DNA of 64,000 bases from an uncultured Paracoccaceae bacterium. GTDB lineage: Bacteria; Pseudomonadota; Alphaproteobacteria; Rhodobacterales; Rhodobacteraceae. The position numbers were made by a program, and so were the translations under genes. Shown in pieces: positions 36,703 through 45,484 of the stretch (the stretch's first letter is position 1; each line of letters opens with the position of its first letter). Where the stretch lies: positions 1 through 64,000 of the forward strand of contig CANLNM010000012.1 in NCBI GenBank assembly GCA_947492475.1, given 5' to 3'. The notes below the pieces were generated by a model. It made no database searches and was not told the origin of the DNA. It worked only from the letters and a program-made list of their open reading frames with translations.

Positions 36703-37092
36703 ATGCTTAAAATTGCAGTCATCGTCCTAGCCGCGTTGAACATGGTTTTGTTTGCGCCCACCATCATCGCAACAGCGATCCAGAACCCGACACCCGAAAG
36801 CTTTTCAATTTCCTTTGCGCTGGCTGGGTTCTTGATCATGACGTCTGCCCTGCTTGTTTGGGCGTCCCGTAACTTTCCTGCGCGCGCGCCCGTCCTGTTC
36901 TGGAACGGAATGGTTAGCGTTTTTGCGTCTTGTGCAACGGTGTATGCGATCAGCATTAACATCGAAGATGCCGCGCGCTATGCCTTTGTGGCCTTTGATC
37001 TGACCGCAGGGATCATTTTAATTATTGGCGCGATCAAGACATCCCCACATTCGTTCTGGGCGTTTTTGCTGTGGCGTGTTGGTGCGCCCTAA
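36703..37092 (+). CDS. Small four-helix membrane protein
   Basis: A 129-residue integral membrane protein with four hydrophobic segments of about 20 residues each (for example AVIVLAALNMVLFAPTIIA at the N-terminus and AGIILIIGAI near the C-terminus). AGAGAG gives a ribosome binding site. No motif identifies it. Its place between the dehalogenase genes and the molybdenum hydroxylase suggests a role in the same process, such as uptake or membrane protection, but this is only context. Confidence 0.6.
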   Translation: MLKIAVIVLAALNMVLFAPTIIATAIQNPTPESFSISFALAGFLIMTSALLVWASRNFPARAPVLFWNGMVSVFASCATVYAISINIEDAARYAFVAFDLTAGIILIIGAIKTSPHSFWAFLLWRVGAP

Positions 37093-37501
37093 AGCGGCCG
37101 GTTAATCGCCCATAACAGATGGCTTGTCGCGGGGGCATTTTTTCCCCTGCGCTCTGTCAATCTGCCTGCGACGTCAACAAAAAGTAATGCGTCATTATCA
37201 AGCCGTCATCTCTTTGAAACCGTGTCGGTAACAACTTGTTAAGTTGTAAGCTTTGTGCAGGCCCGGACTTTTGTCTACGGCACGAATATCGGTTTTATTC
37301 CGGTCGGTATTTTATACTTGCCTTACTATTTAATACCATATAGTACGAAATTACCCAATACAGAGAAACCCACAGAAAATAACTGTCGGCACCTGCCCAA
37401 CAGGCCATGCCGCTATGCCGCAATCAATCCAAAGACGCTGATGAACCCGAAGTCGGGTTTCCATCAACGCAAAAGTATCAAACCTAAACTGGAGAAACCG
37501 A
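37093..37501. other. Non-coding leader of the molybdenum hydroxylase genes
   Basis: These 409 bases hold no convincing gene. GCGGGGG...TTTTTTCCCCTGC near 37128-37152 could form a hairpin ending the membrane-protein transcript. The operator-like site at 37333-37346 lies in an AT-rich stretch that probably contains the promoter for the oxidase genes. Confidence 0.45.
37333..37346. promoter_or_regulatory. TetR operator candidate, copy 3
   Basis: ATACCATATAGTAC, 155 bases upstream of the iron-sulfur subunit gene. It is the most symmetric copy: TACCATATAGTA matches its own reverse complement at 10 of 12 positions. It shares ATACCA and AGTAC with the two copies beside tetR, 3.3 kb away. Confidence 0.6.
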
Positions 37502-37966
37502 ATGACGCTTTCAATAAAGGTAAACGGAGAACAGCGCTCTGTTGATGCAGCCTCCGGAACGCCGCTCTTGTGGGTGCTGCGGGATGAGCTGAAAATGACA
37601 GGCACCAAATTCGGGTGCGGGGTCGCGGCCTGCGGCGCTTGTACCGTCCATATTGACGGACAGCCGACGCGGTCGTGCCAGACCTTTGTCGAAGACATTC
37701 AGGACGCCGAAATCACGACGATCGAAGCCATGGAAAACTCTACCGTTGGCGCTGCTGTTCAACAGGCGTGGAAAGAGCTTGATGTTGTGCAATGCGGATA
37801 TTGCCAGTCCGGCCAAATCATGTCCGCGGTTGGTCTGTTGACGGAAAATGCAAATCCCTCTGCCGAAGACATCGACGATTACATGTACGGCAACGCCTGT
37901 CGCTGCGCGACGTATCAACGCATTCGCAGTGGCGTTCAACGCGCTGCAGAAATCCTGGAGGGTTAA
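37502..37966 (+). CDS. Molybdenum hydroxylase, [2Fe-2S] subunit (IorA-like)
   Basis: Small electron-transfer subunit of 154 residues. Cys39, Cys44, Cys47 and Cys59 bind the plant-type cluster (FGCGVAACGACTVHIDGQ), and Cys98, Cys101, Cys133 and Cys135 the second cluster (QCGYCQSGQ, then GNACRCATYQR). It passes electrons from the molybdopterin subunit encoded three bases downstream. No FAD subunit is adjacent, which fits the isoquinoline 1-oxidoreductase/aldehyde dehydrogenase type, where electrons go to cytochrome or another acceptor. Confidence 0.93.
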   Translation: MTLSIKVNGEQRSVDAASGTPLLWVLRDELKMTGTKFGCGVAACGACTVHIDGQPTRSCQTFVEDIQDAEITTIEAMENSTVGAAVQQAWKELDVVQCGYCQSGQIMSAVGLLTENANPSAEDIDDYMYGNACRCATYQRIRSGVQRAAEILEG

Positions 37967-37969
37967 TTT

Positions 37970-40153
37970 ATGACCATCGAAACATCGCGCCGCAATTTTC
38001 TAAAGGGTGCCAGCGCATCTGTGGCCGTTCTTGCCTTTGGTGCAACACCAAACGGGGGCTTGGCCTCATCACCTGTGCAATCCAGCAACATCACCCCGTT
38101 CGTCAAGATCCACGCAGACGGTACCGTTACGGCGATTATCAAGCACTTTGAAGGCGGACAGGGTGCAGCGACAGGCCTGTCCACATTGATTGCCGAAGAA
38201 ATGAACATGGAGCTGGCAGACATTCAGTTTGAAACAGCGCCGGCGGACATAAATGTATACAGCAACCTGTTTTTTGGGTTCCAAGGGACCGGTGGCTCAA
38301 CCGCGCTGGCGAATTCGTTCATGCAGTATCGCACAGCGGGCGCAGCCGCGCGTGAAGTGATGTTGCAAGCCGCGGCCATAGATTGGGGTGTAAACGCCAG
38401 TGAACTGGTTCTCAAAGATGGCGTTATTTCTGGAGCCGGAAAAACAGGCTCCATTGGCGAATTCTTGTCTACAGCGGCTGGCATTGAGGTTCCAGCAAAG
38501 CCTACTCTGAAGGCCCCCGAAGAGTGGACCCAGATCGGAAACCCGCAAAAAAATCGGTTGGATAGCAGCGCAAAGATTAACGGCCAAGCGGTCTTTGGGA
38601 TGGACATTCAGCTGGACAACCAGATGGTTGTTGCGGTCAAACGCATGCCAAAGTTAGGCAGCGTCGTGAGTTCGTTTGACGACACTGCATCCAAAGACGT
38701 TCCCGGATTTATCATGGCCAAAGCGTTGCCAAACGGGAAAGGCGTTGTTGCCTATGCAGAAAACACTTGGGCGGCATTTCAGGCACGGGACGCCCTGAAC
38801 GTGGTCTGGGATGACACGAATGCAGAAAGCCGCAGCAGCGCGGACATCAAAGAAGAGCTTTTGGCTGCTGTGAATACTGCGCCTCGGTATCAGGGAACAG
38901 AAGTCACCCTGGACGCAGCAAACGCGGCGATTGATGGCGCAAAAACAGTTGTCGAACGCGAGTTTTATTTCCCTCTGCTGGCGCAGGCGCCTATGGAACC
39001 ATTGTCCGCGACCATCGCTCCGACGGAAGATGGGGGCGTGATCATGTATGATGGTACGCAGAACCAGACAGGTGATCACCAGTTGATGCATCAGATCCTC
39101 GGCCTGCCGATGGAGAAAATTCAAGTCAAAACGATCTATGCCGGGGGTTTTTTCGGTCGCCGCTTTACCATCGATATGGACTACGCAACCGAAGTCACAC
39201 TGGCCTATTCCATGACGGATGGGACACGTCCGGTGAAACTGGCTTGGTCACGCGAAGATGACATCACAGGTGGCTGGTACCGCCCTGCCTTTGTACACAA
39301 AGCGCGTATTGGTCTGGACGAAGATGGCAAAATCATCGGTTGGGATCATCGGGTTGCAGGGCATGCAATTGCCAAAGACGGCCTTTTCAAGGATTTCTTT
39401 GTGCGCGATGACGTTGACCATTCTTCCATCGAAGGTACGGCACATTCTGTTTATGCCATTCCTGAAATGCACGTGGGATTGACGGACGCCGGCAAATCAA
39501 CAACCGCCACCTATTGGCGGTCGGTGGGTCACAATCACAACGCTTATGTAACGGAAACCATGATGGATGTTGCGGCGGCGGCGGCGGGTCAAGATCCTGT
39601 TGCCTTTCGCCTCGCCCATCTGGACTCGGATTCAGCGGATCATCAGCGCAAGGCACATGTCCTGCGTGAGGTCGCTGAAAAAGCCGGGGTTGGCCAAGAT
39701 CTGCCCGAGGGCCACTATCATGGCGTTGCGGTTCACAAATCATTTGGCACCTTTTGTGCCCAGGTTTGCGAAATCTCGATCAATGACCGCGACTATGTTC
39801 AGATTGAAAAATACACAGCCGTTGTCGATTGTGGCGTTGCTGTGAACCCTGACGTGGTCAAGGCGCAGGTCGAAGGCGGCATCGGTTACGGCGTCGGGCA
39901 CATCATGCGCGATGAGATCACTCTGGAAGACGGTGCTGTCGTGCAGCAAAACTTCCCGGATTACGAACCGCTGCGGATCACCGACATCAAAGCGATTGAC
40001 GTGCATGTTGTGAAATCCAACGAAGCCCCCAGCGGCATTGGCGAGCCCGGCTTGCCACCTGCGGGCCCTGCATTGGGGAACGCGATCGCGGCGTCAGGAC
40101 GCCCTGCGATCACGCATCTGCCGATGATCTACAACGGCGTTGATTTCGTTTAA
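37970..40153 (+). CDS. Molybdenum hydroxylase, molybdopterin-binding subunit (IorB-like)
   Basis: Large catalytic subunit of 727 residues of the xanthine-dehydrogenase superfamily. SRRNFLKGASASVAVLAFGA at residues 6-25 is a twin-arginine signal, so the folded heterodimer is probably exported to the periplasm. GGFFGRRFTIDMDYATE and QNQTGDHQLMHQILG belong to cofactor-binding segments, and GIGEPGLPPAGPALGNA contains the catalytic glutamate. The likely reaction is hydroxylation of an aldehyde to an acid or of an N-heterocycle; the dehalogenase context favours an aldehyde. Three bases after the small subunit gene. Confidence 0.92.
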   Translation: MTIETSRRNFLKGASASVAVLAFGATPNGGLASSPVQSSNITPFVKIHADGTVTAIIKHFEGGQGAATGLSTLIAEEMNMELADIQFETAPADINVYSNLFFGFQGTGGSTALANSFMQYRTAGAAAREVMLQAAAIDWGVNASELVLKDGVISGAGKTGSIGEFLSTAAGIEVPAKPTLKAPEEWTQIGNPQKNRLDSSAKINGQAVFGMDIQLDNQMVVAVKRMPKLGSVVSSFDDTASKDVPGFIMAKALPNGKGVVAYAENTWAAFQARDALNVVWDDTNAESRSSADIKEELLAAVNTAPRYQGTEVTLDAANAAIDGAKTVVEREFYFPLLAQAPMEPLSATIAPTEDGGVIMYDGTQNQTGDHQLMHQILGLPMEKIQVKTIYAGGFFGRRFTIDMDYATEVTLAYSMTDGTRPVKLAWSREDDITGGWYRPAFVHKARIGLDEDGKIIGWDHRVAGHAIAKDGLFKDFFVRDDVDHSSIEGTAHSVYAIPEMHVGLTDAGKSTTATYWRSVGHNHNAYVTETMMDVAAAAAGQDPVAFRLAHLDSDSADHQRKAHVLREVAEKAGVGQDLPEGHYHGVAVHKSFGTFCAQVCEISINDRDYVQIEKYTAVVDCGVAVNPDVVKAQVEGGIGYGVGHIMRDEITLEDGAVVQQNFPDYEPLRITDIKAIDVHVVKSNEAPSGIGEPGLPPAGPALGNAIAASGRPAITHLPMIYNGVDFV

Positions 40154-40162
40154 GAAAACTCT

Positions 40163-40190
40163 GCGTTGTCCGCAAAATAGCGGGCAACGC
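40163..40190 (+). terminator. Hairpin after the molybdopterin subunit gene
   Basis: GCGTTGTCCGC and GCGGGCAACGC pair over 11 positions (one G-U) around loop AAAATA, starting 9 bases after the stop. No long T-run follows, so it may attenuate rather than end transcription into the XdhC-like gene 73 bases further on. Confidence 0.55.
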
Positions 40191-40262
40191 CTTGCCTGTA
40201 ATTCATGCGAAATGTGACCTGTCTTTCGGCCGATCACCATACGCAGCAAAGGTGATTTCCCA

Positions 40263-41195
40263 ATGTTAATGACATCCTCTTTCGATATGGCCGCAAGCCG
40301 TGACGCAATAACTGAGACCCTTCGCTACAAAGGAGCAGCGGCGCTAGCGATCATTATTGGGATCGAAGGCCCGTCTTATCGTCCATTGGGCGCCACGATG
40401 GCCATTCTGGATGACGGCACACGTATCGGGACCCTGTCTTCGGGCTGTATCGAGTCTGATATTGCCCAGCATGCTCTCAAAACGCTCGAAACCGGTGACC
40501 CGGTCAGCATTCGCTATGGACATGGGTCCCCCTTTTTCGACATCCAGCTGCCCTGCGGGGGCGGTCTGGATATTTTGATTGTGCCGCGTCCCAACAAAAC
40601 AGTGTTAAAGCAGCTAGAGCAGAAACGTAGTTTGCGTGTTCCCAGCACCTTGGAAATCGACGTTACGACGGCGGAAATGGCCCTGTCAGAAACCTCCGTC
40701 ACCGAGCTGGCCGATGGGGTGTTCAAAGCGCATTTCCAACCTGACATGCGGTTTCTGATCTTCGGAAAAGGCCCCGAGGCCAGCACTTTTTCGGCTCTGG
40801 TAACCTCAAGCGGGTATCCTAATCTGTTGCTGTCGCCAGATGTTGAAACCTTACAAGAAGCGGAACGCTTTGGTGGGAAAACCGTGCATCTGACCCAAAA
40901 ATCAATCCCAGATGATGTGAAAATAGATCCCAGAACCGCGGTCATTTTGTTTTTCCACGACCACGATTGGGAACCGGGGATTCTGGCCGATGCTTTGACG
41001 TCCGATGCGTTTTATATTGGCGCACAGGGCAGCAAACGAGCGCGGGATTCGCGACTGTTGGAATTGGAAAGACTGGGATTACGCCCACAAGACCGTGCCA
41101 GATTGTTCGGACCGGTTGGTTTGATTGCGTCGGCGCGGGATGCAAGAACACTCGCGGTTTCTACGCTTGCTGAAATTCTGGCACAAGCCGTATAG
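40263..41195 (+). CDS. XdhC-family molybdenum cofactor maturation protein
   Basis: XdhC/CoxI-type proteins load sulfurated molybdenum cofactor into xanthine-dehydrogenase-family enzymes. This 310-residue protein has the N-terminal GPSYRPLGATMAI and SSGCIESDI segments and a C-terminal Rossmann-like domain with IGAQGSKRARDSRLLEL and GPVGLIASARD. It lies directly downstream of the IorAB-like genes, which are its likely client. The start has AAAGGTGAT upstream. Confidence 0.9.
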   Translation: MLMTSSFDMAASRDAITETLRYKGAAALAIIIGIEGPSYRPLGATMAILDDGTRIGTLSSGCIESDIAQHALKTLETGDPVSIRYGHGSPFFDIQLPCGGGLDILIVPRPNKTVLKQLEQKRSLRVPSTLEIDVTTAEMALSETSVTELADGVFKAHFQPDMRFLIFGKGPEASTFSALVTSSGYPNLLLSPDVETLQEAERFGGKTVHLTQKSIPDDVKIDPRTAVILFFHDHDWEPGILADALTSDAFYIGAQGSKRARDSRLLELERLGLRPQDRARLFGPVGLIASARDARTLAVSTLAEILAQAV

Positions 41196-41384
41196 GTGCT
41201 ATGGCCCCAGTTGGCAGGCCCATTAAACGTCTCTGCAATTGTGGTTATATTTTCTTTGGAACAACACGATGGTTCGCAAACCGGTACTCCGTAATGTGTC
41301 AAAAACTACAAACATCACCACGCGGTCATTGCTTCGTTGATGAACTTAACAGCGCGGTTCTCGGATCTTTCTTCACAACCAACC

Positions 41385-42269
41385 TTACTGACGTTCAAAG
41401 AAGCGCATGATTGTATTGGCGGTGAGGGATTGGTCGGACAACGCGACTCCGTTTTCGACCATACGATACGCGATCTCACTCTCGTTAATATACCTCATCA
41501 AAGCATTCAGGTCGCCGGTTGTGAAATCCATTCCAGCAATGCTTGGGCTGTCTTCCTTGCGCATTTCATCGGTAAGGGGCCCTATGTCTTTTTCAAAGGC
41601 ATCAGCGCTTTGGACCCTTAGCCACCCATTGGCTGTCTGATATTGAAAGCCGCCGTTCAAAACCTCAAAACGATTGTATAAGCCACAAAATTGGGCCTTG
41701 AGGGCCGTGTGGTGCTGTTCAGGTGCAACCACATTGACCCCACAAATGCCGTTTACGGCGTTGGGGTGCATTAACCATTCGGGCACATAGATAAGGTCGG
41801 GACGATGTTGTTGGCACAGAAAAAGCGACAATCGCGGAAATTTTGTATCGGGTAATAGCGCCAGCGTGGTTTTGGTGCGCCCTTCGGTACCGTCAGGCAG
41901 GATCACATCGCGGCCAAATTCTAGATGCCCTGCGACGGCCAGACCTGCATTTTGTGCATGTTTGGCATCCTCAACCGCATTGGTGCTGTGCAGCGCTGAC
42001 AGGGCAACGCCTTCGCGGGTATTCAAGTGTTCATGGATATGCCGTCCGAACCGAAAATCCCCTGCGGGCACTGCGTCAAGTAGCGTGTCATCATAGATGC
42101 CCATGATTTCAAGTAGACAACCGTCAAACATCGCAAGGCTCGTACTTGTCCCCCACGGGTGCTTGCCGATGGCCGTCATGTTAAAGCCCAAAGAAATCAG
42201 CAAGTCACGCAACGCATCAATATCGTGGGTCGCCAGCAGTGGGTGATCGATTCCAAAAGAAGCGTTCAT
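41385..42269 (-). CDS. VOC-superfamily protein (glyoxalase-like domain)
   Basis: A 294-residue protein beginning GIDHPLLATHDIDALRDLL, the usual opening strand-helix of the glyoxalase-like domain (PF13468), with a later FPRLSLFLCQQHRPDLIYVP block. His8 and other acids could bind a metal. Such proteins act on varied small substrates, and the reaction is unknown. The ATG overlaps the CysE-like stop by four bases, and it is the last gene of a five-gene minus-strand run headed by a LysR gene. Confidence 0.75.
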   Translation of the reverse strand: MNASFGIDHPLLATHDIDALRDLLISLGFNMTAIGKHPWGTSTSLAMFDGCLLEIMGIYDDTLLDAVPAGDFRFGRHIHEHLNTREGVALSALHSTNAVEDAKHAQNAGLAVAGHLEFGRDVILPDGTEGRTKTTLALLPDTKFPRLSLFLCQQHRPDLIYVPEWLMHPNAVNGICGVNVVAPEQHHTALKAQFCGLYNRFEVLNGGFQYQTANGWLRVQSADAFEKDIGPLTDEMRKEDSPSIAGMDFTTGDLNALMRYINESEIAYRMVENGVALSDQSLTANTIMRFFERQ

Positions 42270-42997
42270 GAAGAAGGTTCACTTGTCTGAGTAAAACTGA
42301 CGCGGGCCGGGCCCCGAATGCTGGCCTTTGATCCAACGGCAACCATGCCTTTGGGAATGTCGTCCACGACGATGGAACCAGCAGCGATATTGGCGTGGGC
42401 CCCGATGGTGATACCCCCTAATAGGACGGCACCTGCACCAATCACAGCTCCCCTACCAACATGAGGATGTCGCTGCGCGCCGCTGTCATTCAGGGTGCTG
42501 CCTAAGGTGACATTGTGCCAAATCGAAACGTCTTCGCCGATCACAGATGTCTCACCGACAACAAAGCCTAAGCCATGATCAAGCCACAGCCCAGCGCCGA
42601 TCTGCGCGGCTGGGTGAATGTCGGTCGCGAATGCCCGACCGCACCTCGCCTTGGTCGCGAGGGCGAGGTGTGTGTCACCGTCCATCCAAAGTTTATGGGC
42701 GACGCGGTGCGCCATGATGGCCTGCACACCGCGCGAAAATAGCAAGGTTGCAGATTGGCCGCCTGGTTCGAAATTACGACGTGCGGTTTCGGCAATGTCA
42801 TAAAGGGTGGTTTCCACCAATTGGCTATCGGAAGCGTAAACCAACTGCACGACGTTCCCAATGGCATCGCTGTTGCAGATATGACTGAACAAAGCCCCTG
42901 CCAATTGCGGAAAATCCTCAAAATCGCTGAGATTAAGCAGCTGTGCCAATTGAGGGTCATCGTTCAGTAATGCACGGACGTCATCAACCAGTTTCAT
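42266..42997 (-). CDS. Serine O-acetyltransferase-like hexapeptide protein
   Basis: A 243-residue acyltransferase of the CysE type. An alpha-helical N-terminal half is followed by left-handed beta-helix repeats: DIHPAAQIGAGLWLDHGLGF, then VVGETSVIGEDVSIWHNVTL with the catalytic His of the DHG motif. GAGAVLLGGITIGAHANIAA continues the coil. It would acetylate serine or a similar hydroxyl. It lies 11 bases after the aldehyde dehydrogenase gene rather than with cysteine genes, so it may act on another substrate. Confidence 0.85.
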   Translation of the reverse strand: MKLVDDVRALLNDDPQLAQLLNLSDFEDFPQLAGALFSHICNSDAIGNVVQLVYASDSQLVETTLYDIAETARRNFEPGGQSATLLFSRGVQAIMAHRVAHKLWMDGDTHLALATKARCGRAFATDIHPAAQIGAGLWLDHGLGFVVGETSVIGEDVSIWHNVTLGSTLNDSGAQRHPHVGRGAVIGAGAVLLGGITIGAHANIAAGSIVVDDIPKGMVAVGSKASIRGPARVSFTQTSEPSS

Positions 42998-43008
42998 CAG
43001 TTTACCCT

Positions 43009-44517
43009 TTAGGAAACATACCCGAATGCGATGCGTGGTTTGGGCGCGCTGTCAAGCCAGACGCTCTTGGCAGAGGTGTATTCCATCAACGCATCTGTGC
43101 CACTAGAGCGCCCAAAGCCAGAGCTAAGTGAACCACCAAAAGGCGAGGAGACATGGATCGCCTTGTAGCTGTTGATCCAAAACGTACCCGCACGCACAGC
43201 ATCGGCCATTCGATGCGCCCGTCCCACGTCGGCCGTCCACACTGCACCCGCCAGTCCGAAATCAGTGGCGTTAGCGAGTTCGATTGCGTCGGATTCGTCT
43301 TCGAATGGGATCGCCGTAACAACAGGACCAAAGATTTCCTGCTGTGCGGCCTTTGTCCCATTGGACAATCCGGTCAGGATGGTAGGTGGGACAAAGTAAC
43401 CCTGATCTTGGGTGTCAGAGCGTGTGAGGATCAAAGCGCCTTCGTTTTTGGCAAGTGCCACCATGTCGCTGACATGGGCAAACTGGCGGGCATTGCTGAT
43501 GGGGCCAATTTCAGTGGCGTCATCCAGTGGGTCGCCCAGTTTGATGTTGTTCATGCCCTTAGACAGCATATCGACCAGTTCTGCGTGAACCGACTTGTGC
43601 ACAAGCAGACGTGATCCGGCCACACAACTTTGCCCTGCCCCAGAGAAGATCGCCGCCTGAGCGCCAAGGCATGCATGTTCCAGATTGGCATCATCAAAAA
43701 CGATGTTCGCGGACTTGCCGCCAAGTTCTAGTACCGCTGGTTTCAACGCTTTGGCTGCTGCAACCGCAACCCGTTTGCCTGTCTCAGGCGAGCCAACAAA
43801 AACGACTTTGCGAACTGCCGCATGCGCGATTGCCGCCTGTCCAGATGTCGGACCTAATCCGCAAAGCACGTTAACCAAACCATCAGGCAAGCCCACGCTT
43901 TCGGCAAGTTTAACGAGGGCGACGGTTGTGATCGGAGTCAGTTCACTCGGTTTGATCACCACACCATTGCCGGTCGCAATCGCTGGTGCGATTTGCCATC
44001 CGGCGGTGAAAATCGGTGCGTTCCAAGGGGTGATTTGAAAGACAACACCCAGCGGTTCACGTTGCGTGTAATTCAGGTGACCAGACGGCACGGGGATAAC
44101 CTCACCATGCAGCTTATCAGCCCATCCCGCATAATAGGCGAACATTTCCGCGACTTTCGCAACTTCGATCCGGCAGTCACGTATCGGCTTGCCTGCGACG
44201 ATGGCCTCAATCGTGGCCAGCGGTTCCACATTGGCCAGGACAATGCCCACGATGTTTTGCATGACCTGACCACGAGCCGCCGCCGAGATACCTTTGGCCC
44301 AACCAACCTGCGCATTTTGAGCGGCTTCGCAGGCCTTTGTCGCCAGTGCTTCGCCTGCATCCGGATAAGTCAGCAAAACCTCTTCTGTGAAAGGATCAAC
44401 CAGCTGAACGTCAGCTCCTGTTCCTTCAGTCAGAATGCCGTTGATCAGGCTTTGGGGGTGCGAACCAAGCCCAAGTGCGGCCATTGCGGCCTGTAGTTTT
44501 TGCTTGCGATCTGACAT
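43009..44517 (-). CDS. NAD(P)-dependent aldehyde dehydrogenase
   Basis: A 502-residue ALDH. The start MSDRKQKLQAAMAALGLG at 44517 has a strong AGGAGG upstream; the longer frame is within the preceding gene. Motifs include FQITPWNAPIF (cofactor/oxyanion region), VLELGGKSANIVFDD with the general-base Glu, and GAGQSCVAGSR with the catalytic Cys. EIFGPVV and SPFGG near the C-terminus complete the family pattern. It follows the 3-hydroxyisobutyrate-dehydrogenase-like gene by one base, suggesting successive oxidation steps. Confidence 0.94.
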   Translation of the reverse strand: MSDRKQKLQAAMAALGLGSHPQSLINGILTEGTGADVQLVDPFTEEVLLTYPDAGEALATKACEAAQNAQVGWAKGISAAARGQVMQNIVGIVLANVEPLATIEAIVAGKPIRDCRIEVAKVAEMFAYYAGWADKLHGEVIPVPSGHLNYTQREPLGVVFQITPWNAPIFTAGWQIAPAIATGNGVVIKPSELTPITTVALVKLAESVGLPDGLVNVLCGLGPTSGQAAIAHAAVRKVVFVGSPETGKRVAVAAAKALKPAVLELGGKSANIVFDDANLEHACLGAQAAIFSGAGQSCVAGSRLLVHKSVHAELVDMLSKGMNNIKLGDPLDDATEIGPISNARQFAHVSDMVALAKNEGALILTRSDTQDQGYFVPPTILTGLSNGTKAAQQEIFGPVVTAIPFEDESDAIELANATDFGLAGAVWTADVGRAHRMADAVRAGTFWINSYKAIHVSSPFGGSLSSGFGRSSGTDALMEYTSAKSVWLDSAPKPRIAFGYVS

Positions 44518-44518
44518 G

Positions 44519-45379
44519 TCAAACCTCCTTCGCGTTGGTTTTGACAATGGCGTTAAAGTCGTCGCCGTCGGCGATGTCTGTTGACCCATTGAGCCAGATG
44601 TCAGCGATCTTTTCAAAACCGCTTAGATCAACATCCGTATTTTTCGCAAGATCAAGCGCGAGGCCTACATCTTTGCGCATCAATCCCATCGCAAATCCAG
44701 AATCAAAGGCGTCGTTCAGCACCCATTTGGGGAAATTGACCTCACTCACACCACTGCGACCAGACCCTGCATTGATCCCTTCCAACAGATCTTCGGGTTT
44801 GACCCCCGCAGCTTGACCAAGACGGATCGCTTCGCCGACCAACACCAGATTGGCCGCGCACAGCATATTGTTCGCGATCTTGGCCGCATGGCCAGCGCCC
44901 GACCCACCGACCCTTACCGTCTTTGCGGTGAGCGCATCCAGGACAGGCCGCAACGTTTCAATCGCGTCAACGTCGCCGCCCAACAACATTGTCATCGTGC
45001 CGGCATTGGCCGCTGCTGGGCCACCACTGACTGGGCCATCAACAAAGACAAACCCATGTTCTGCCCCTTTGGCGGACATGGCTTGCGATGTTGCGGGCTC
45101 TGATGTTGAGGCATCCAAAATGACCGTTCCAACCTGAATATCAGGCAATATTTCGTCCATCACGGCCTCGACCACTGCCGCCTTGGGCAAAGAAAGAATG
45201 ATCCCATCACAGGATTTGGCCAAGACACCGGCAGAAGCGGTTGTCGTAGCCCCAAGGGCTGACATTTTTCCGCTATTCTCTGGACTTGGATCAAAGCAGG
45301 TTACGTCAAACCCGGTTTTGATCAGTTGGGAAGCCATGCCGCCCCCCATGTTTCCGCATCCAATAATTCCAAGCCGCAT
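44519..45379 (-). CDS. 3-hydroxyisobutyrate dehydrogenase-family oxidoreductase
   Basis: A beta-hydroxyacid dehydrogenase of 286 residues. I chose the ATG at 45379 because AAAGGA is nine bases upstream; the ATG at 45385 is too close to that site. MRLGIIGCGNMGGGMASQL is the Rossmann loop, DGPVSGGPAAANAGTM the substrate loop, and GHAAKIANNML carries the catalytic lysine. Substrates could be 3-hydroxyisobutyrate, tartronate semialdehyde, sulfolactaldehyde or similar. It precedes the ALDH in the operon. Confidence 0.9.
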   Translation of the reverse strand: MRLGIIGCGNMGGGMASQLIKTGFDVTCFDPSPENSGKMSALGATTTASAGVLAKSCDGIILSLPKAAVVEAVMDEILPDIQVGTVILDASTSEPATSQAMSAKGAEHGFVFVDGPVSGGPAAANAGTMTMLLGGDVDAIETLRPVLDALTAKTVRVGGSGAGHAAKIANNMLCAANLVLVGEAIRLGQAAGVKPEDLLEGINAGSGRSGVSEVNFPKWVLNDAFDSGFAMGLMRKDVGLALDLAKNTDVDLSGFEKIADIWLNGSTDIADGDDFNAIVKTNAKEV

Positions 45380-45484
45380 TGCCATTGGTCCTTTCGCGTA
45401 TTTCAGCGAATATGCCCCATCCGTTTGGCGCAATATAGAACAACCGATGACCCTTTTTGTTGCGCAGGATGCAACGAAAAAGCG

